NCBI GenBank assembly: GCA_020850735.1
Contig: JADZEE010000027.1
Coordinates: 24,001-88,000 of the forward strand
Direction: 5' to 3'
Length of the DNA: 64,000 nucleotides
Origin: Gammaproteobacteria bacterium
Lineage (GTDB): Bacteria; Pseudomonadota; Gammaproteobacteria; JADZEE01
Part shown: positions 51,831-61,967 of the stretch, one piece after another
How positions within the stretch are numbered: position 1 is the stretch's first letter
Layout: every line of letters begins with the position of its first letter
The notes under the pieces: generated by a model
The model's input: only the letters and a program-made list of their open reading frames with translations
Told to the model about the DNA's origin: nothing
Database searches by the model: none
Translations under genes and position numbers: made by a program

Positions 51831-53843
51831 TCAGCGTCGGCTCGCGCGCTCGACGATCTCGGCGATATCGCTCACCTCCAGTCGCTGATCTGGCGCACTG
51901 GCGTCGGCGATCTCCTCGAACATCGTGACGCAGAACGGACACGCCGTTGCCACCACCTGCGCACCGGTATCGACGGCGTCGCCGTAGCGCATGGCGTTGA
52001 TGCGTGTGCCCAGGCCGAGGTCGAACCACGCGTTTGCTCCGCCTGCCCCGCAGCACAGGCTCTGTGCCCTGCTGCGGGGCATCTCGAGCAGGGGCGCCCC
52101 GGTCGCGGCGGCGAGTGCGGTTCTCGGCGCGTCGTACACGTCGTTGTGCCGGCCGAGGTAGCAGGCGTCGTGGTAGGTGAGCCGATATTGAGCGGCCTGC
52201 GGCTCGAGCTGCACGCGTTCTTCGGCGAGCAGGCGCGCGATGAGCTCGCTGTGATGGACGACTGCATAGTCGCCACCGAATTCGGAATATTCGTTTTTCA
52301 ACGTATTGAAACAATGCGGGCAGGCAGTCACGATGGTGCGCACGCCGTACTTGCCCAATGTGGCCACGTTGTGCCGCGCCAGCTGCTGAAACAGGCCTTC
52401 TTCGCCCAAGCGGCGCGCAGGATCGCCGGTACAGCGTTCCTCTGCGCCGAGAACTGCGAACCGCACACCGGCGCGCGACAGCACGGTCGCCACTGCGCGG
52501 CTGATGCGCTGCGCGCGGGCATCGAACGCGCCGGCGCACCCGACCCAGAACAGCAGATCGAATTCCCCGCCTTCTCGAGCCTCATCGACACGAACACCTG
52601 CCGGTAGCTCGGCTGTCCAGGCCATTCTCTGCGCGGCCGGCAGGCCGAACGGGTTGCCGGTCGTGCTCAGCTTGTCCAGGGTTGCGGACATGGCGGGCTC
52701 GATGCGGCTTTTCGTAACCACTGCCCGGCGTATATCGAGGACGAAATCGATGTGTTGAACCGAGACCGGACATGCGTCCACGCAGGCGCGGCACGTGGTG
52801 CAGGACCAGGCTTCTTCGGGCGAGACGATCGCCTCGATTGGCGTGCGTGCTGGCGCCGTTCCGCCCTGCTCGAGGTGATCGCGCAATCGGGTGACTACCC
52901 GTTTTGGCGATAACGGGCGTCCCGCGGCCGTTGCCGGGCAGGCCAGCTCACACAACCCGCACTCGGTGCAGGCATCGAGGCTGAGGAGCTGCCGTGAGCT
53001 CAAGTCCGTGGCAGTTGCCGGTCCGGTCGCCGTGGTCGCCCCCGACTCGAGATCTTCGAGGCGAAACGGCGTCACCAACGCGCCCTTTGGCCGCGTGGGA
53101 TCAACGAAGAAGACATTGAGCGATGCAGCAATGGCATGGAGCATCCGGCCGCCGGGCAACAGTGCGACGAATAACGACGCCACCGTTGCGTGAAACCACC
53201 ATGCTCCCCGATGCCACGCGCCGATCAGCGCCGGATCCGGATTGCCGGTTTTGACCAGTGCGGCGACGAGCGCGCCACCGGGCGACCAGTCGAACCAGTG
53301 ACTTCCGGTGTACGCCATGCGCAGGCCTTCGACCAGAAAGCCGGTGCCCCCGAGCGTGCCCAGCAGCAGCAGCGCAACGCCATACCCGCCGGTGCGCGAT
53401 CGCGGCGGGCGCAGGACATAGCGGCGGTAGCCGGCGATGCAGACGCCCGCGATGAGCAGGATCCCGAACACGTCGGTAATCAGGGAAAACAGCAGATAAA
53501 ACATTCCGTGGAAGAAGGACAGCGGCGTGTGATGCTCGATGGCGACGAGGATCGTGCCAATGAAAAGAACCAGGAACCCCCAGAAGATCAGCAGGTGGGA
53601 GACACCGGCCGATGGCGCCCGGAGGAGCCGCGGTTGCGCGAACACGTGGGTGAGGAAGTGGCGCCACCGGCCCCACGCGAGCCATTGCATCGCGTGGCGG
53701 CCGCGCGCACCACCGAGCCAGCGGCGCGCGCGCAGGCCGAGTCGCGCCGCGAAGATGAGCACGGACACGGCCGACATCGCGTAGAAGAGCGTCTGCCCGG
53801 ACGATGAAATATTGCCGAAGATCTCGCGGGTGACTTCGTCCAT
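51831..53843 (-). CDS. Membrane FeS oxidoreductase, likely ETF:quinone oxidoreductase (EMO type)
   Basis: The 670-residue protein has an N-terminal NarI-like cytochrome b part (about six helices, residues 15-265, with several His), two 4Fe-4S motifs (CTECGLCELACP and CTTCRACVDACP) and a C-terminal pair of CCG cysteine domains (CPHCFNTLKNEY, CCGAGG, CPFC). This architecture is that of the EMO family (ETF:(methyl)menaquinone oxidoreductase), known from beta-oxidation and related systems. It would pass electrons from EtfAB to quinone. The etfAB genes directly downstream support this. Quinone type and direction are inferred. Confidence 0.85.
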   Translation of the reverse strand: MDEVTREIFGNISSSGQTLFYAMSAVSVLIFAARLGLRARRWLGGARGRHAMQWLAWGRWRHFLTHVFAQPRLLRAPSAGVSHLLIFWGFLVLFIGTILVAIEHHTPLSFFHGMFYLLFSLITDVFGILLIAGVCIAGYRRYVLRPPRSRTGGYGVALLLLGTLGGTGFLVEGLRMAYTGSHWFDWSPGGALVAALVKTGNPDPALIGAWHRGAWWFHATVASLFVALLPGGRMLHAIAASLNVFFVDPTRPKGALVTPFRLEDLESGATTATGPATATDLSSRQLLSLDACTECGLCELACPATAAGRPLSPKRVVTRLRDHLEQGGTAPARTPIEAIVSPEEAWSCTTCRACVDACPVSVQHIDFVLDIRRAVVTKSRIEPAMSATLDKLSTTGNPFGLPAAQRMAWTAELPAGVRVDEAREGGEFDLLFWVGCAGAFDARAQRISRAVATVLSRAGVRFAVLGAEERCTGDPARRLGEEGLFQQLARHNVATLGKYGVRTIVTACPHCFNTLKNEYSEFGGDYAVVHHSELIARLLAEERVQLEPQAAQYRLTYHDACYLGRHNDVYDAPRTALAAATGAPLLEMPRSRAQSLCCGAGGANAWFDLGLGTRINAMRYGDAVDTGAQVVATACPFCVTMFEEIADASAPDQRLEVSDIAEIVERASRR

Positions 53844-53845
53844 CT

Positions 53846-54559
53846 CTAGGCTCGATGAGCCTGGCAGCCTTCCAGGAAGATCTGCGCCGCTTTGCCGATT
53901 CGTTCGACGAGCGAGCCGCGACAGCCCTTGAGGATGTAATTGAGGATGGCGTACATGTAGATCCCGGTGAGCATTTCAGCGAGCTGCAGCGGGTCGAGCG
54001 TCGGGTTCAGCTCGCCGGCTTGCTGGGCGCCGCGTAGATGCCCGGTCAGAACGTCGATCAGCTTGTTGGCGGCGTCCCGATTGGCCGCGACGAACCCGGC
54101 TTGTGACCGCATCGCGTCCAGAAAAACCGTCTGGTAGTAGCGCGGGTTGCGCTCGACGATCATGGCGAAGCGCTCGAGGCTTGCGCGGATCTTCGCGATG
54201 AGCGACACGCCCTGCCGCCCGAATTCGCGATCGAAGGTGTGGCGCGCGTACTCGAGGGCGTCCGCGGCGATCTCGTGCAGGATCGCGGCCTTCGAGGCGT
54301 AGTAGTTGAAGAAAGTCGCGCGACTGATGTCGGCGGCATTGGCGATGTCGTCGATCGTCGTTTCGTTGTAACCCCGTTCCATGAACAGGCGCACGCCGGC
54401 GTCGTAGATCGCCCGCTTCGTCGCGCGTTTCTTGCGGGCCCGGCGCGAGGTGGATGCGGTCGCGGTCTGGCCCGCCGCGCGGGTTTCTTGCGCAGTGGCC
54501 GGTGTCGGGCCGGCGGGCGGTGGGTGCTCCGGCGGAATGCGGTCGTCGTCAGCAGACAA
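53846..54559 (-). CDS. TetR-family transcriptional regulator
   Basis: The 237-residue protein has an N-terminal helix-turn-helix (AIYDAGVRLFMERGYNETTI, then ADISRATFFNYYASKAAIL) and a helical ligand domain. About 40 basic/Pro-Ala residues precede the DNA-binding domain. The start codon is TTG at 54559. It is divergent from the amidohydrolase gene and lies 2 bases before the FeS oxidoreductase, so it probably controls the catabolic genes. The ligand is unknown. Confidence 0.9.
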   Translation of the reverse strand: MSADDDRIPPEHPPPAGPTPATAQETRAAGQTATASTSRRARKKRATKRAIYDAGVRLFMERGYNETTIDDIANAADISRATFFNYYASKAAILHEIAADALEYARHTFDREFGRQGVSLIAKIRASLERFAMIVERNPRYYQTVFLDAMRSQAGFVAANRDAANKLIDVLTGHLRGAQQAGELNPTLDPLQLAEMLTGIYMYAILNYILKGCRGSLVERIGKAAQIFLEGCQAHRA

Positions 54560-54690
54560 AAAATGAACTCCAGTTGAAATATGCGTTTAAATCTGTTTTT
54601 ATACTGCCATCCAAAACTAGTCAACAATCTGCATTAAATCCGCTGCACACGTTCACGATAGCAGAGGCGCACGCGACTGGAGACGGAACC
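54560..54690. promoter_or_regulatory. Divergent AT-rich control region, TetR / amidohydrolase
   Basis: These 131 bases are clearly richer in A+T than the flanks, especially 54560-54650. TTGAAA (54574-54579) and TATACT (54600-54605) lie 20 bases apart, a poor promoter spacing. TTTAAA and ACTAGT are short palindromes. I cannot assign a convincing operator. Confidence 0.4.
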
Positions 54691-55536
54691 TTGAGAGCGA
54701 TCGACATGCATTGCCACATCCCGACCCAGGAGGGGTTGAGGCCGTTCGCACCGTTCCAGGCTGGCACCAGCCAGTACTACAAGATGAGCGAACGCGAGCG
54801 AGCCATCACCGCGGCAGACTTTGCCAGGATGATCATAGGCTTGGATGTCAAGGCGGTGCTGGTCGCCGTCAACGCGGAAAGCGCGACCGGGCAGCCGGGC
54901 ACGAGCAACGACCACATTGCCGAGTTGGTGGCGACCTTTCCCGAGGCTTTCATTGCCGGGTATGCCTGCGTCGATCCCTGGCGGGGCAAGGCCGCGCTCG
55001 CCGAAATCGAGCGGGCTGTCAAAGAGCTGGGCCTGCGCGGCGTCAAGTTTCACCCGATCGTCCAGGCCTTCCAGCCGAACGACCCGCGTTTCTATCCCAT
55101 CTATGACCTCTGCAGCTCGCTGGGTGTCCCGGTCCAGTTCCATACCGGCCTCACCGGTGTCGGCATGGGCATGAAGGGCAGCGGCATACATCTCAAGTAC
55201 GGCCACCCGCTGGCACTGGACGACGTCGCCGCCGACTTCCCGGATCTGACCATCATCGCCTGCCATGCTTCCTGGCCGTGGCAGGACGAAATGCTCATGG
55301 TGCTGCTGCACAAGCCGAACGTTTACAACGAGCTTTCCGGTTGGTCCCCCAAATATTTCAGCGCTGCCCTGAAGCGCGAGATCGCAGGGCGATTGCAGGA
55401 CAAGTTTCTGTTCGGGTCCGATTATCCGGCGCTGACACACGAACGGCTGTTCGCTGACTGGGAGGCCGAAGGCTATCCGGCGGACGTGCTCGCGAAAATC
55501 TTCCACGGGAACGCACAACGTCTGTTCGGTTTCTGA
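54691..55536 (+). CDS. Amidohydrolase family 2 protein (PF04909 type)
   Basis: This TIM-barrel metal-dependent hydrolase or decarboxylase is 281 residues from a TTG start with GGAG nearby; an ATG at 54706 is also possible. The metal site includes HCH (IDMHCHIPT), GVKFHPIVQ, CHASWPW and FGSDYPAL, as in family 2 amidohydrolases. These act on aromatic or acidic carboxylates, or hydrolyse lactone/amide-like bonds. The product here is unknown. It is first of the plus-strand catabolic run. Confidence 0.85.
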   Translation: MRAIDMHCHIPTQEGLRPFAPFQAGTSQYYKMSERERAITAADFARMIIGLDVKAVLVAVNAESATGQPGTSNDHIAELVATFPEAFIAGYACVDPWRGKAALAEIERAVKELGLRGVKFHPIVQAFQPNDPRFYPIYDLCSSLGVPVQFHTGLTGVGMGMKGSGIHLKYGHPLALDDVAADFPDLTIIACHASWPWQDEMLMVLLHKPNVYNELSGWSPKYFSAALKREIAGRLQDKFLFGSDYPALTHERLFADWEAEGYPADVLAKIFHGNAQRLFGF

Positions 55537-55669
55537 CCTCCACGGCGATCGCAAACATGCGCCCCGACACGCAGCAGGCACTGGTGGATGCCGCACGGCA
55601 CGCTCAGAGCCGGACAGTCGCCGGGGCTGGAACGGCAAGTGCCCGACGGCTCGAGAAGGTGTCGCGGCG

Positions 55670-56449
55670 ATGGACCTGACGGCCATTCAGTACCACAAGC
55701 AAGGGCGCCGGGCGACCATCGTACTGAATCGCCCGGAGGTTCTGAATGCCATCAACGCTCGCGTCCTCGATGAGTTGGAGTCGGTGCTGCACGACAGTGC
55801 GGCAGATGAACAGGTACGTGTTGTCCTGTTGCGGGCCGCTGGCCCGAAAGCTTTCAGTGCAGGCATCGACGTCGAATTCGTACGTGACAAGTCACCGCTC
55901 GGTTCGCGGGCAGTGGGCAGACGTCTGCACGAAGTTTTTTATCTGTGCCGGACCTTGCCCAAGGTCATCCTGGTGGTCGTCGACGGTCTGTGTCTCGGCG
56001 CCGGGCTGGAGCTCGCCGTTTCGTGCGATCTGATCATCGCGACCGACCGCTCCCAGTTCGGATTACCGAACATCAATGTCGGTATTCCGGCAATCGTGGA
56101 AGCGGCGGTGCTGCCACAAGCCATCGGGATCATGCACGCCCGCGAGCTCTGTTACACCGGCCTGAATTGGGATGCGAACAAGGCGCTGGCGCGCGGCTTG
56201 ATCAATGAGATCTGCCGGCAGGATGAATTGGAGCAGGTCACCACGCGTTGGTTGGAACGCCTTGAGACGCGAAGCCCGATGGCACTGATGACGCAAAAGG
56301 AAATCATCCATGCGTGGATGACGACTGACATCGAGGCGGCGATCGATTTTTCCATCAATACGGTAGCTCTCAATTGGATGACCAGGGATCAGAAGGAGGG
56401 TATGGGCGCCTTTCTGGAAAAGCGCCCCGCCGAGTTCAAGGGAGAGTAG
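55670..56449 (+). CDS. Enoyl-CoA hydratase/isomerase family protein
   Basis: The 259-residue crotonase-fold protein has the oxyanion-hole motifs SAGIDVEF and CLGAGLELAVSCD and a C-terminal trimerisation region. The glutamate pair of classical hydratases is not obvious: the usual E164 region reads NVGIPAIVEAAVLP. It may be an isomerase or lyase rather than a hydratase. It fits acyl-CoA degradation with the ligase and dehydrogenase downstream. Confidence 0.85.
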   Translation: MDLTAIQYHKQGRRATIVLNRPEVLNAINARVLDELESVLHDSAADEQVRVVLLRAAGPKAFSAGIDVEFVRDKSPLGSRAVGRRLHEVFYLCRTLPKVILVVVDGLCLGAGLELAVSCDLIIATDRSQFGLPNINVGIPAIVEAAVLPQAIGIMHARELCYTGLNWDANKALARGLINEICRQDELEQVTTRWLERLETRSPMALMTQKEIIHAWMTTDIEAAIDFSINTVALNWMTRDQKEGMGAFLEKRPAEFKGE

Positions 56450-56609
56450 TCAGGAGGGATTGGAAAAAGGCAGCGGGGGTTCGAGTCGAGCTAGTCCATA
56501 GGACGATGGCATTTCATGAATGCGGTGGAGGAAGCTCCATCCGCGCGGCGAGCGTGGAAACCGGCAATTGGTCCGCCAACTGACGCAAGCGATATGAGGA
56601 GGCCTGTTC

Positions 56610-58961
56610 ATGTGCCAAGAAGCATCGAACTTCCAGCGCGTTTCCCCGGTATTGCCCGCCGGCCTGCTACTGCTCTTCGCGGCCACAGCCCCGGCGGCGA
56701 CGATACTCGAGGAGATCATCGTCACGGCACAAAAGCGCGAGCAATCGATTCAGGACGTCCCGATCGCCATCACCGCGTTTTCGGGCGAACAGCTCCGGGA
56801 GCTCGGTTTCAGGGAAAGCACTGATGTCGTCAACATGACCCCCGGAGTGACGGCTTCCGGGAATATCGGCGGGCAGTTTCTCACCTTCAACATCCGCGGC
56901 GTCAATCAGAGCGATTTTGCCGACTTGCACGAATCCCCCAATGCGGTGTACATCGATCAAGTCTACCTTTCGCTGATGCAGGCGAACCGGTTCGGGTTGT
57001 TTGACTCCGAACGCGTCGAAATTCTCAAGGGCCCGCAAGGCACGTTGTACGGGCGCAATGCAACCGGCGGTCTGGTGCATTACATCACGCGCAAGCCGAC
57101 CGATGCCTTCGAGTCGTATGGCGATTTCACGTACGGCTCATTCAACCAAACACGTTTCGAAGGTGCGGTCAGCGGACCACTGACGGCGAACCTGAAAGCC
57201 CGGGCAGCGATACTGCACAATCGTCATGACGAAATCTTCAATAACCACGTGCCCGGCGTGGACGACGAATGGGGTGAATCGTCCCTGGCGGGGCGCGTAC
57301 ATCTCCTTTGGGAGATCTCCCCCGGGGCGGAGCTGCTGGTCACCGGTTTTGGCGGCGAAAGCGAAACCTCGACCGCGCCGTGGCAGGCGTTCCCGACCGT
57401 GTCCATCGTTGACGCGAATGGCAATATCGTCAACACGGTAAAAGCCTCACCTACCGAAACCAGGACCGGCATCGGCCCGGGCGGTGCGCAATTCTGTCCG
57501 CTCTGCCTGTTCGTGGGTCCCAGGCCTGTGCCCGGCGCCGACGCCTTTGGCTTTCGGGATCCGGACCTCCACGACCGGGACGTATTCAAGGATTTCGCGG
57601 ACGACGACACGGCGAAGTACCGGATGTACGGTGGAACCGGCAACCTGACCTGGCAGCTCGGGGGCGTGACGCTGACTTCCGTGACCGATTATCGAACCAT
57701 GCAGAAAAAGGGTGTCCGGGTCGACGTGGACGCATCGCCCAATGATGTCCTTGGATTTCGCGCGGATGCCGAAAACGACCAGTTCTCGCAGGAAATCCGG
57801 CTGAGCGGCGAATTCGAGAGCGCGCGCTGGCTGCTGGGGGCGTACTACCTGACTTACGACCTGGACGCAACGCAGGGCGCTTTCGGTCTCGATCCGACAA
57901 CCAACCGGCTCGGTTTCATCGGCGGCTTGCAGTTTGTCTCGCCCGCCAGAGTGGAGACGGATTCCTATTCCCTGTTCGGCCAGGTGGAGTACGACCTGAC
58001 TCCGGCCTTGCGGATGACCACCGGCCTGCGCGTGATCCGGGAACTGAAGGATTTCGAGCACAGTGCCCAGATCCTGCTGCTCGACGGTACTGTCATCGTT
58101 CCCGCCCTGGAGGGATTCCCCGGCGTCACCCTGCCCAATGCCCAGAGCCTGGAAAACAACGACACGCTCTGGGCGGGGAAAATCCAACTGGATTGGCGGC
58201 CGATGGACGACTTGCTGCTCTACGGAGGTGTCAGTCGCGGAGTAAAGGCTGGTGGTTTCAATCAGCAGTTGGGCGGCATATTTGCGATCGAGAACTTCAA
58301 ATACGGTTCAGAGATTCTGACTGCGTACGAAACCGGGTTCAAATCGAGTCTGCTCAGTGGCACCACGCGCCTCAACGGGAGCTTCTACTATTACAGCTAC
58401 GATGACTTCCAGGCGCACGCGGCGAATAATCTGCTGTTTTTCGTCGTCAATGCCGATGCCATCATCAAAGGCGTCGAGTTGGAGCTCGCGACGCAGCCGT
58501 TGCCTGGCTTGGAACTGCAGTTCGGATTCTCGTACATCGACGCGGAAGTTCAGAATGTCCCCCTCGCAACCGGTCCGCTGGGGTCGGGTCAGAAGCTGCT
58601 GGTGGACGTGCGGCCAACCTTCACGCCAGAAGTACAGTTTTCGGGTCTGGCGCGCTACGAGTGGCCCGCGTTTGCAAATGGAATGATGGCGGTTCAAGGC
58701 GACTTCAGCTACTCGGGATCGTCGTTCACCAACATCACCAACTTCGATTCCACGAAGATGGACAGCTATATTCTCGGGAACCTGCGGCTCAGTTACGAAA
58801 CCGCCGATAAACGCTGGCAGGGCGATCTTTTCGTGAAGAACGTCGGCGACGTGCTCGCCGAGCAGCTCGGTTTCGACATGAGCACGCTGTTTGGCGGTTC
58901 GCTACGGTCATACCTGCCACCACGCTGGGTGGGTGCCAGCATACGATACACCTGGGAGTGA
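56610..58961 (+). CDS. TonB-dependent outer-membrane receptor
   Basis: This 783-residue protein has a signal peptide (LPAGLLLLFAATAPAA), a TonB-box-like EEIIVTAQKR, a plug domain (about 45-160, with NIRGVNQSD and LKGPQGTLYGRNATGG) and a beta-barrel ending in aromatic ...RYTW. The family imports large or hydrophobic substrates. A receptor with no siderophore genes, inside an acyl-CoA catabolic cluster, suggests uptake of the degraded compound. The substrate is unknown. Confidence 0.92.
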   Translation: MCQEASNFQRVSPVLPAGLLLLFAATAPAATILEEIIVTAQKREQSIQDVPIAITAFSGEQLRELGFRESTDVVNMTPGVTASGNIGGQFLTFNIRGVNQSDFADLHESPNAVYIDQVYLSLMQANRFGLFDSERVEILKGPQGTLYGRNATGGLVHYITRKPTDAFESYGDFTYGSFNQTRFEGAVSGPLTANLKARAAILHNRHDEIFNNHVPGVDDEWGESSLAGRVHLLWEISPGAELLVTGFGGESETSTAPWQAFPTVSIVDANGNIVNTVKASPTETRTGIGPGGAQFCPLCLFVGPRPVPGADAFGFRDPDLHDRDVFKDFADDDTAKYRMYGGTGNLTWQLGGVTLTSVTDYRTMQKKGVRVDVDASPNDVLGFRADAENDQFSQEIRLSGEFESARWLLGAYYLTYDLDATQGAFGLDPTTNRLGFIGGLQFVSPARVETDSYSLFGQVEYDLTPALRMTTGLRVIRELKDFEHSAQILLLDGTVIVPALEGFPGVTLPNAQSLENNDTLWAGKIQLDWRPMDDLLLYGGVSRGVKAGGFNQQLGGIFAIENFKYGSEILTAYETGFKSSLLSGTTRLNGSFYYYSYDDFQAHAANNLLFFVVNADAIIKGVELELATQPLPGLELQFGFSYIDAEVQNVPLATGPLGSGQKLLVDVRPTFTPEVQFSGLARYEWPAFANGMMAVQGDFSYSGSSFTNITNFDSTKMDSYILGNLRLSYETADKRWQGDLFVKNVGDVLAEQLGFDMSTLFGGSLRSYLPPRWVGASIRYTWE

Positions 58962-59133
58962 TTCCTTTGCGGCGTTTGTCGCGGCGTCGATCTGGAGCGG
59001 AGTTCCGCCGTAGCGTCCGGCGTGTAAAGTCTGCATCCGCCTCGATGCGAACGGTACCGGCAGGTGGTGCGGCGTTCGCACCGCGCGCCCACCCGACCTG
59101 CCCGGTGCACGGTGACGTTCGGGTGTGTAACCG

Positions 59134-60810
59134 GTGATCGACCGGTGGTACGAGGTCACGAACCGTACCTGGGGCAGCGTCCTCGCCGAAACGGCGGAGC
59201 GGTACCCGGAGCTCGAGTTCATCGTATACGGCCACCAGCGCGTCACCTTCGCTCGCTTCTATGCGCAGGTGCAGCGCTTTGCGCGCGGATTGCTGTCGCT
59301 CGGCGTGAACAAGGGCGAGCACGTCGCCCTGTGGATGACGAACTGCGTGGAATGGATGGTGGTTCAGTTCGCGGCATACGAGATCGGGGCGCCGCTGATC
59401 CCCATCAACACGCGTCTGAGCGCCGACGAGGTGGTCGCAACGCTGATTCAGTCACGGGCTGCGACCCTCGTGTTCAAGCGTCATTTCCTGGGCAAGACGG
59501 TCGACACGCTTCCCTGGCTCGAACGGCTGATTCCGGATATAGACCGCGCCGATCCGAACCACGTCGTTGCGCCGAATGCGCCGGATCTCAGGCGCCTGAT
59601 TTGCTGTGATGCCGATGGTCCGAACGGCGCACTCGAGTTCGCGGAGGTCCTCGAGGCGGGTCGGGACTGGGAGCGCGACGATGTCTTGCGTCGCGCCGGT
59701 GCAAAGGTCAATCCGTTTGACGTGGCGAACATCGTCTATACATCCGGAACCACCGGCGCTCCCAAGGGCGGTTTGTCGACGCACCGCAACAACATGGCGG
59801 CGCTGCATCACTGGATCGAGCGTACGGCGCTGTGCCCGGGCGACCGGGTGTATCTGGGCGTGCCGCTCGCAACCAATTTCGGCTGCGCGTACGTGTCCCA
59901 ACTCAGCGCCATGGCCGGCAGTACGATCATCATGCACGAAACGTTCGACCCGAAGCAGGCCTTGCGTGCGATCGAGCAGGAACGGGTCACCTGGTTCCCG
60001 GGAGCTCCCACCATGTACATCATGATGCTGGGGAGTCCCGACTTGAAAACCACGGATCTTTCGAGCCTGCGCACTGCCATCGTCGGCGGCGCGCCATGCA
60101 CACCGGACACGATCCGCGCGATGAAGGAGAAGATGGGCTTTCGCCACGTCGTGCATTGCTACGGTTTGAGTGAATGCGCGGGGCTCTCGACGGCGACGTT
60201 TCTCGACGACCCGATCGAGAAAACCGCCACGACCGTTGGCAGTGCGTTTCCGAGTTGCGTCGTTCGGATCGTCGACCCGGAGACGCTGGCGGATGTGGCG
60301 GAGGGTGGACAGGGTGAGATCTGGCTTCGTGACGCGCTGCCCGGTTCGTGTGTCGGCAAGGGTTATTTCGACATGCCGGCCGAGACTGCGCAGGCAATTA
60401 CCACTGAGGGATGGTTTCGCACCGGCGATGTCGGCCATCTCGATCCCGACGGGTATCTGCGGCTCAGCGGGCGGATCAAGGACATGTATATCGTCGGCGG
60501 CCTGAATGTCTATCCGGCGGAGGTCGAGGTGATCTTGCACACCCATCCGCAGATCAGGCTGGCCCAGGTCATCGGTGTGCCGCACGAAAGGCTGGGAGAG
60601 GTGGGTTGCGCCTGCGTGGAGCTGGAACCAGGCGGGAGGCTCGAAGAACGCGAGCTGATTGCATTTTGTCAGGAGCACATCGCCAATTACAAAGTGCCGC
60701 GATACGTCCGGTTCATGCGGGGCAGTGACTTTCCCCTGACCAGCTCGGGGAAGGTCAGGAAATTCGAGCTCCGCGAGCGAATGATGCGGGAGTTGCAGCT
60801 TCAGAATTGA
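59134..60810 (+). CDS. Acyl-CoA synthetase (AMP-dependent ligase)
   Basis: The 558-residue ANL-family ligase activates a carboxylic acid with ATP and CoA. It has the P-loop YTSGTTGAPKG, GLSECAG, GWFRTGDVGHL, and the hinge/lysine motifs GRIKDMYIVGGLNVYP and SSGKVRK. The start is a GTG at 59134. It is separated from the receptor gene by 172 bases; the dehydrogenase start overlaps or adjoins its stop. The acid is unknown. Confidence 0.93.
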   Translation: MIDRWYEVTNRTWGSVLAETAERYPELEFIVYGHQRVTFARFYAQVQRFARGLLSLGVNKGEHVALWMTNCVEWMVVQFAAYEIGAPLIPINTRLSADEVVATLIQSRAATLVFKRHFLGKTVDTLPWLERLIPDIDRADPNHVVAPNAPDLRRLICCDADGPNGALEFAEVLEAGRDWERDDVLRRAGAKVNPFDVANIVYTSGTTGAPKGGLSTHRNNMAALHHWIERTALCPGDRVYLGVPLATNFGCAYVSQLSAMAGSTIIMHETFDPKQALRAIEQERVTWFPGAPTMYIMMLGSPDLKTTDLSSLRTAIVGGAPCTPDTIRAMKEKMGFRHVVHCYGLSECAGLSTATFLDDPIEKTATTVGSAFPSCVVRIVDPETLADVAEGGQGEIWLRDALPGSCVGKGYFDMPAETAQAITTEGWFRTGDVGHLDPDGYLRLSGRIKDMYIVGGLNVYPAEVEVILHTHPQIRLAQVIGVPHERLGEVGCACVELEPGGRLEERELIAFCQEHIANYKVPRYVRFMRGSDFPLTSSGKVRKFELRERMMRELQLQN

Positions 60811-60815
60811 CGGCC

Positions 60816-61958
60816 ATGGACTTTTCAATTCCCGAGGAGACTCAACAGCTGCTGCGCGCCGTCCGGCACTTCGTGGAGGGGGCTGTCATTCCGCGGGAGA
60901 CACAGATTGAAAAGGAAGATCGAGTACCGGATTCGCTGCTGCAGCAGATGCGCGAGATGGGCCTGTTCGGGATTGCCATTCCGGGGCGCTACGGCGGCCT
61001 GGGCATAGGTACGCTCGGGTACGCGCTGATCAGCGAGGAGATCGGCAGAGCACACGGCGCGGTCCGCACGCTGGTGGGCATCAGCAACGGCATCGGTTCC
61101 AAGGCGTTGGTCGCGTTTGGCACTGAAGCGCAACGGCAGAAGTACCTCCCCCGACTGGCGAGCGGCGAGTTGACCTGCGCCTTTGCGATGAGCGAGCCGG
61201 GTGCCGGTTCGGATGTCGGGGCGATCACGACCCGGGCAGTGCGCGAAGGCGATGAGTACGTGCTCAATGGCATGAAGCACTTCATCACCAATGCCGTGCA
61301 CGCCGGGCTGGTGACTGTCCTGGCCGTGACCAACAGGGAGCTCGGGACGCGCGGCGGGATGAGCGTTCTCATGGTCGAGCCCGACATGCCCGGCTTTCGG
61401 CTGGGTCGGGCGCACGAGACGATGGGGGGCAGGGGCTACGGCCGTTGCGAGGTCATTTTCGAGGATTGCCGTGTTCCTGCAGCGAATCTCATTGGCGACG
61501 AAGGCCGCGGCTTCCAGGTGGCGATGGCGTGCCTGGAAGAAGGCCGAGTGGCCTATGCGGCAGCGTGCGTGGGTCTGGCCCAGCGCTTGCTCGAGATGTC
61601 GGCGGACTACGCGAAGCAGCGAATACAGTTTGGCCGTCCGATCGCGGAGTTTCAGGCGATCCAGTTCATGCTGGCTGATATGGCGAGCCTCATCTATGCC
61701 GCGCGTATGGCCACCTATCACGCGGCATGGAAGTGCGAACAGAAACAGGAATGCTCGCAAGAGGCCTCGATGGCCAAGCTCCTGGCATCCGAGGCCGCCG
61801 GCAAGGTTGCCGACTCAGCCGTTCAGATCCACGGTGCGATGGGCTACGCGAAAGAGTACCCGGTGGAACGGCTGTACCGTGAAGCGCGGGTATTTCGCAT
61901 CGCCGAAGGGACATCTGAGATCCAGAGGATCCTCATTGCCAAGCAGGTCCTGAAATAG
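60816..61958 (+). CDS. Acyl-CoA dehydrogenase
   Basis: The 380-residue flavoenzyme oxidises an acyl-CoA to an enoyl-CoA, passing electrons to ETF. Blocks are FAMSEPGAGSDVGAIT, the FAD-binding QIHGAMGY, and the catalytic Glu in AEGTSEIQR. The ATG at 60816 is used; a TTG at 60807 overlapping the ligase stop would add three residues. etfBA and the quinone oxidoreductase lie in the same cluster, so the electron chain is complete. Confidence 0.94.
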   Translation: MDFSIPEETQQLLRAVRHFVEGAVIPRETQIEKEDRVPDSLLQQMREMGLFGIAIPGRYGGLGIGTLGYALISEEIGRAHGAVRTLVGISNGIGSKALVAFGTEAQRQKYLPRLASGELTCAFAMSEPGAGSDVGAITTRAVREGDEYVLNGMKHFITNAVHAGLVTVLAVTNRELGTRGGMSVLMVEPDMPGFRLGRAHETMGGRGYGRCEVIFEDCRVPAANLIGDEGRGFQVAMACLEEGRVAYAAACVGLAQRLLEMSADYAKQRIQFGRPIAEFQAIQFMLADMASLIYAARMATYHAAWKCEQKQECSQEASMAKLLASEAAGKVADSAVQIHGAMGYAKEYPVERLYREARVFRIAEGTSEIQRILIAKQVLK

Positions 61959-61967
61959 GAGAACCGG

